This document shows, piece after piece, positions 61,120 through 64,000 of a stretch of 64,000 nucleotides of DNA. How positions within the stretch are numbered: position 1 is the first letter of the stretch; the number at the start of each line of letters is the position of its first letter. Origin of the DNA: Nitrospira lenta (GTDB taxonomy: Bacteria; Nitrospirota; Nitrospiria; Nitrospirales; Nitrospiraceae); assembly GCF_900403705.1 (NCBI RefSeq), contig NZ_OUNR01000016.1, forward strand, positions 124,001 through 188,000. The letters are read 5' to 3'. The notes under the pieces were generated by a model. The model did not search any database. It saw only the letters and a program-made list of their open reading frames with translations, and was not told where the DNA came from. Made by a program: the position numbers and the translations under genes.

Positions 61120-61206
61120 TGGTGCGCGAGGCGGGAATTGAACCCGCACGCCATTGCTGACCCAGGATTTTAAGTCCTGTGCGTCTGCCGATTCCGCCAC
61201 TCGCGC
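61120..61206 (-). tRNA. tRNA-Leu (anticodon TAA)
   Basis: The reverse strand gives an 87-nt class II tRNA. The acceptor stem GCGCGAG pairs with CTCGCGC, with discriminator A and encoded CCA. The anticodon loop CTTAAAA holds TAA at 61172-61170. A long variable arm (GGGTCAGCAATGGCGT region) and T arm GGGTTCAATTCCC follow. It reads UUA (and UUG) codons. Confidence 0.95.
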
Positions 61207-61384
61207 ATGCGGCGCAGTGTAGCGGGAATGTCACCTGAGCCGCAACACCTGGCTCAGACCTGGACAGGATTGAAAGAGTCAACGTAGACACGAATCGAAC
61301 GTGAGCAGCTGAAGCCTCGGTTGAGCGGGAGCCCGAACCTCTCGCTCAACCGTCGCTTCGACTGCATTCGTCGCGTCGACAAAC

Positions 61385-61645
61385 TTACGCCGCCTCAACC
61401 ACAGGCCGCGCCTCGCGACGCTGCACCAACTGCTTGCTCCGATTCATCACATCCTGCACTCCCGATTGAACCGTGCGGCCCCAACGGGTTGCCTGAACCT
61501 GCGCCTTCTTGGCATAACGACCGATATCGCGACGAGTTTCCACTCCGGACTTTGGTGCAAACAATAACCCCAGCCCTGCTCCAATCACCGCTCCACCGGC
61601 AATCATTGCGGCGACCTTGGCTGCCTGCTTTCCCTGTTCCGACAT
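61385..61645 (-). CDS. YtxH-domain protein
   Basis: The 86-residue protein has an N-terminal helix (KVAAMIAGGAVIGAGLGLLF), followed by APKSGVETRRDIGRYAKKAQ, the YtxH core, and a basic helical tail with QDVMNRSKQLVQRREARP. Two more YtxH proteins lie in this window (25908 and 35111). It is probably a stress-induced membrane-anchored protein. Confidence 0.85.
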   Translation of the reverse strand: MSEQGKQAAKVAAMIAGGAVIGAGLGLLFAPKSGVETRRDIGRYAKKAQVQATRWGRTVQSGVQDVMNRSKQLVQRREARPVVEAA

Positions 61646-61982
61646 TGCACGCCTCCTGGTTATTGATGAAGGTTTGTAGAGAGTCTTGTTCTCGCCCTCT
61701 TGCCAAGTAGCTACAGCAGATCCCGTGCCAGGTCACATTCTGCTGAATTTCGCCCGAATATTCTCCACTACCGCTGCCAGGGTTAGGGCCGTCTCATGAA
61801 CGGTGCCGTTTTCTCCACAGTCCGCAACACACCCGTTTCAGAAATCTTACACTCCCGGGCCTATCACGATAAATCGGCCACAGTATTGAGCTGCAAGGCC
61901 TCGTCACTCTGCCGGTAACCGTCGGCTTGCTTTGAATAGGCTCCTTCCCTATGATCCGGGCCAGTCCATTGCTGGAGGTCAC

Positions 61983-62810
61983 ATGGGTTCGTTCGCCGCA
62001 CTTCCCTATCCACATATTGATCCGGTATTTCTCGACCTCGGGCCGCTCCAGTTCCGCTGGTATGGCTTGATGTATCTGATCGGGCTGACAGCCGCCTATT
62101 TCATGATTCGTCGCAGAGTCCGCGAACAACACATTCCGCTCACTCCGGATCAGATCTACGACATGGTCGTGTACGCCGCATTCGGCGTGTTTATCGGCGG
62201 ACGCATCGGATATACCCTGTTCTATAATTTCTCCTACTACGCTCAGAATCCGTTGAAAGTCTTCGCCGTGTGGGAAGGCGGTATGTCGTTCCACGGCGGC
62301 CTCATCGGAGTCATCATCGCGTTAATTTGGTTCAGTAAGCGGCAAGGCCTGCCCGTGTACACCATTGCCGACCTGGCTGCCGCGGTGACGCCGATTGGGC
62401 TGGGATTCGGCCGGCTCGGCAATTTTATCAATGGAGAACTGTACGGGCGCGCCACCGATGTGGAGTGGTGCATGGTGTTTCCCGCAGGAGGGCCGGCATG
62501 CCGGCATCCCTCTCAGCTCTATGAAGCAGGGCTGGAAGGCGTTCTCCTCTTCACGATCCTCTGGCTGCTCGCGCGCACGTCGCCGCCGCCCGGATCGCTG
62601 TGCTGGACATTCCTCGCCGGCTACGGCATCAGTCGTATGATTGTGGAATTAGTGCGAGAGCCCGATCAGCACATCGGTTTTGTGCTTGGGCCGATCACGA
62701 TGGGGCAGATGCTTTCGGCTCCCATGGTGATGTTGGGCCTGTTCATGCTGGTATGGGGCTATCACAAACGTTCGCTGGAACGCGCACGTTCAGTTCCGCA
62801 TCCTCAATAG
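61983..62810 (+). CDS. lgt: Phosphatidylglycerol-prolipoprotein diacylglyceryl transferase
   Basis: ATG 61983, 5 bases after GGAGG, gives 275 residues with seven hydrophobic helices. Lgt marks are seen: FRWYGLMYLIGLTAAYFMIR, WEGGMSFHGGLIG and the signature GFGRLGNFINGELYGR with the essential Arg. A C-terminal ISRMIVELVREPDQHIGFV follows. Lgt adds diacylglycerol to the lipobox Cys, first step for the lipoproteins seen in this window. The frame is open to TTG 61932 but without a ribosome site. Its end overlaps the opposing gene by 7 bases. Confidence 0.96.
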   Translation: MGSFAALPYPHIDPVFLDLGPLQFRWYGLMYLIGLTAAYFMIRRRVREQHIPLTPDQIYDMVVYAAFGVFIGGRIGYTLFYNFSYYAQNPLKVFAVWEGGMSFHGGLIGVIIALIWFSKRQGLPVYTIADLAAAVTPIGLGFGRLGNFINGELYGRATDVEWCMVFPAGGPACRHPSQLYEAGLEGVLLFTILWLLARTSPPPGSLCWTFLAGYGISRMIVELVREPDQHIGFVLGPITMGQMLSAPMVMLGLFMLVWGYHKRSLERARSVPHPQ

Positions 62811-63184
62811 GGCATCTCGTCGTCATCTAAGCCGACGTGGTGCCCTAACTCATGCACGAGCGTGTCGCCTATTTCCTGAACCATCTCCATCTCCGTGTCG
62901 CATTGCCGAAGAATCGGTCCGCGATAGAGCGAGATCTGCGGCGGGGCCTGACCTCCGGCACGAAAGAACGACTCATCATTGAGGGGGAGGCCATGGTACA
63001 GCCCAAGCAGGTCTTCTCCCTCTTCAAGCTCAAGCTCTTTCAGCACACTCAAAGAGGGTTCGTCCTCCACGACGACCGCCACGGTATCGAGCAAGCGCGC
63101 ATACTCGACGGGCAAGTCCGCGATGGCCTGCTGAACGACCCTGGCGAACGACTCCGCCGACATTCGGTAATGAGCGCCCGTCAT
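62804..63184 (-). CDS. Zincin-like metallopeptidase family protein
   Basis: This 126-residue protein ends with HELGHHVGLDDDEM, the HExxH zinc motif extended to HExGHHxGxxDDEM that defines the zincin_1 (PF06262-type) family. The N-terminal half FARVVQQAIADLPVEYARLL and the strand QISLYRGPILRQ match too. Members are small cytosolic putative metalloproteases with unknown targets. Ends overlap with lgt. Confidence 0.92.
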   Translation of the reverse strand: MTGAHYRMSAESFARVVQQAIADLPVEYARLLDTVAVVVEDEPSLSVLKELELEEGEDLLGLYHGLPLNDESFFRAGGQAPPQISLYRGPILRQCDTEMEMVQEIGDTLVHELGHHVGLDDDEMPY

Positions 63185-63186
63185 TC

Positions 63187-63600
63187 TTAGAATCGTTGGC
63201 CAGGAGCGGGATCGAGAAAGGATTTTTGCCGTAAGTTGTGATTCAGTCCAGTCTCCCTGAGCGGCGGTGAATCCCAGATCACTTTGTTGCCGGGAGCCAG
63301 ATTCGCGGCCTCCAGATAGTGCTTCTTCGCTTCCGTCTTGTCCCCCATGCGATCCAGCGAGACCGCCCAGTTATAGTGCGCTTCCGCCAATGCCGGTTGC
63401 TGGACGGCTGCGGCCTGATACGCCTGAGCCGCCCCGGCCCAATCGCCCGACCGGAACAATCGCTCCCCTTCGGTCATGGCCGCAGCGGCCTGTGCCGAGG
63501 TATCGATAGGACTCGTCAGAATGGTGGTCCGATATTTTACCGGACTCGCGCAACTTGCAAGCAACCCACAGAGCAATACCAGCGTGAGGTAGCGTCGCAT
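63187..63600 (-). CDS. TPR-containing lipoprotein
   Basis: ATG 63600 (GAGGAG before it) gives 137 residues: a lipoprotein signal (RYLTLVLLCGLLASCASP, Cys15), then two TPR-like repeats (AAAMTEGERLFRSGDWAGAA and LAEAHYNWAVSLDRMGDKTE, then AKKHYLEAANLAPGNKV). It would stand on the outer membrane as an adaptor. It ends two bases before the zincin gene start, so they are in one transcript. Confidence 0.85.
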   Translation of the reverse strand: MRRYLTLVLLCGLLASCASPVKYRTTILTSPIDTSAQAAAAMTEGERLFRSGDWAGAAQAYQAAAVQQPALAEAHYNWAVSLDRMGDKTEAKKHYLEAANLAPGNKVIWDSPPLRETGLNHNLRQKSFLDPAPGQRF

Positions 63601-63613
63601 GGTCCGTCTCCTC

Positions 63614-64000
63614 TCAAAGTTCATACCCAACCGCGCAGCGAAGGAACAGCAGCTGCGCGGATATCGCCGACACCCCTAAGCTTTTCTCCGCAGCAGCCTT
63701 ATAGAGCATCATCTGAGCTCGATAGCGCTCAGCCCGCTCAGGCACGTCCTGCGCCAGCACCGCGTCGGTTTTATAGTCCCCAATCCAGATCCGGCCGTCA
63801 AGACGGTAGATCACATCCATCACGCCGTGCACAATCTGGCCCTCTTCCCACGCCATCGCAAATGGCACCTCACGGCCGAGAATCGTCGCTGACGCCAACC
63901 GCTGATACAGCTCGGATTGTATGAAACCACCGAACAGCTCCAGGAGCGATTCGGTCACAGCAGACGCGACCTCCGCGTCGTCCGGCATGAGCTGCTGCCG
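63614..64000 (-). CDS. UvrD/AddA-type helicase-nuclease, C-terminal nuclease part (runs off right edge)
   Basis: The visible 128 codons carry a PD-(D/E)XK RecB-like nuclease: PFAMAWEEGQIVHGVMDVIY, then RIWIGDYKTDAV, with the active-site Asp and the D-x-K triad, and YRAQMMLYKAAAEK, the family QxxxY-like motif. This is the usual end of AddA/RecB-type double-strand break repair enzymes. The 5' part lies outside the window. It precedes the TPR lipoprotein gene by 13 bases. Confidence 0.8.
   Translation of the reverse strand, partial: RQQLMPDDAEVASAVTESLLELFGGFIQSELYQRLASATILGREVPFAMAWEEGQIVHGVMDVIYRLDGRIWIGDYKTDAVLAQDVPERAERYRAQMMLYKAAAEKSLGVSAISAQLLFLRCAVGYEL

Overview
The window looks like a piece of chromosome from a Nitrospira-type bacterium (phylum Nitrospirota). 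That is an inference from gene content: a large trehalose/alpha-glucan block, unusual tandem Fe/Mn superoxide dismutases, many Nar/Ntr-type regulators, YtxH-like small proteins and decaying Rhs/YD-repeat genes. No rRNA or marker gene is present to prove it.

Left part (1-7387): a receiver-domain gene runs off the left edge. A 7-kb integrative element follows. It is bounded by a perfect 38-bp direct repeat (434-471 and 7312-7349) made of the 5' half of tRNA-Thr(TGT). All its well-supported genes lie on the plus strand: a lipoprotein, a secreted small protein, a serine resolvase, small unknown proteins, an HTH/ParB-like gene pair, an excisionase and a tyrosine integrase. The intact tRNA-Thr lies at the right end, so the element replaced the 5' half of the tRNA gene. 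It also appears to have brought a new promoter inside the 3' end of the integrase gene.

7783-12728 holds a NarL-type histidine kinase/response regulator pair, a second regulator with an atypical receiver, an FKBP-like gene, several small membrane or secreted proteins and a peptidoglycan-binding lipoprotein.

12816-42760 is the core of the window. It encodes a GH13 alpha-glucosidase, GlgB, maltokinase, GlgE, TreT, TreS, TreY, TreZ, GlgC and GlgX. TreS, maltokinase, GlgE and GlgB form the complete GlgE route from trehalose to branched alpha-glucan. TreY and TreZ turn glucan back into trehalose, GlgX debranches, and TreT can make trehalose from NDP-glucose, which GlgC can supply. No GlgA is seen in the window. 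Interleaved genes encode a GT81/mannosylglycerate-synthase-like glycosyltransferase, a DUF5752-like protein, a stand-alone CBM48 protein, two superoxide dismutases, a TetR regulator, a mannose-1-phosphate guanylyltransferase-like enzyme, TatA, and three mechanosensitive-channel-type membrane proteins. Together these suggest a carbon-storage, desiccation and osmotic-stress locus.

42931-57806 carries a GlrK/QseG-like/GlrR three-gene signalling operon, a membrane protein, ClpB, a YifB/ComM ATPase, an Lrp-type ligand-binding protein, a Gfo/Idh/MocA oxidoreductase, a dienelactone-hydrolase-like protein without its nucleophile, DUF423 and hypothetical exported proteins.

57888-61206 is an accessory patch: a VapC/Phd toxin-antitoxin pair, broken Rhs/YD-repeat genes with in-frame stops and a REP-type palindrome, a possible immunity gene and tRNA-Leu(TAA). 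61385-64000 returns to housekeeping-type genes: YtxH-like, lgt, a zincin, a TPR lipoprotein and the end of an AddA/UvrD-type nuclease-helicase. No CRISPR array, rRNA operon or complete insertion sequence was seen.
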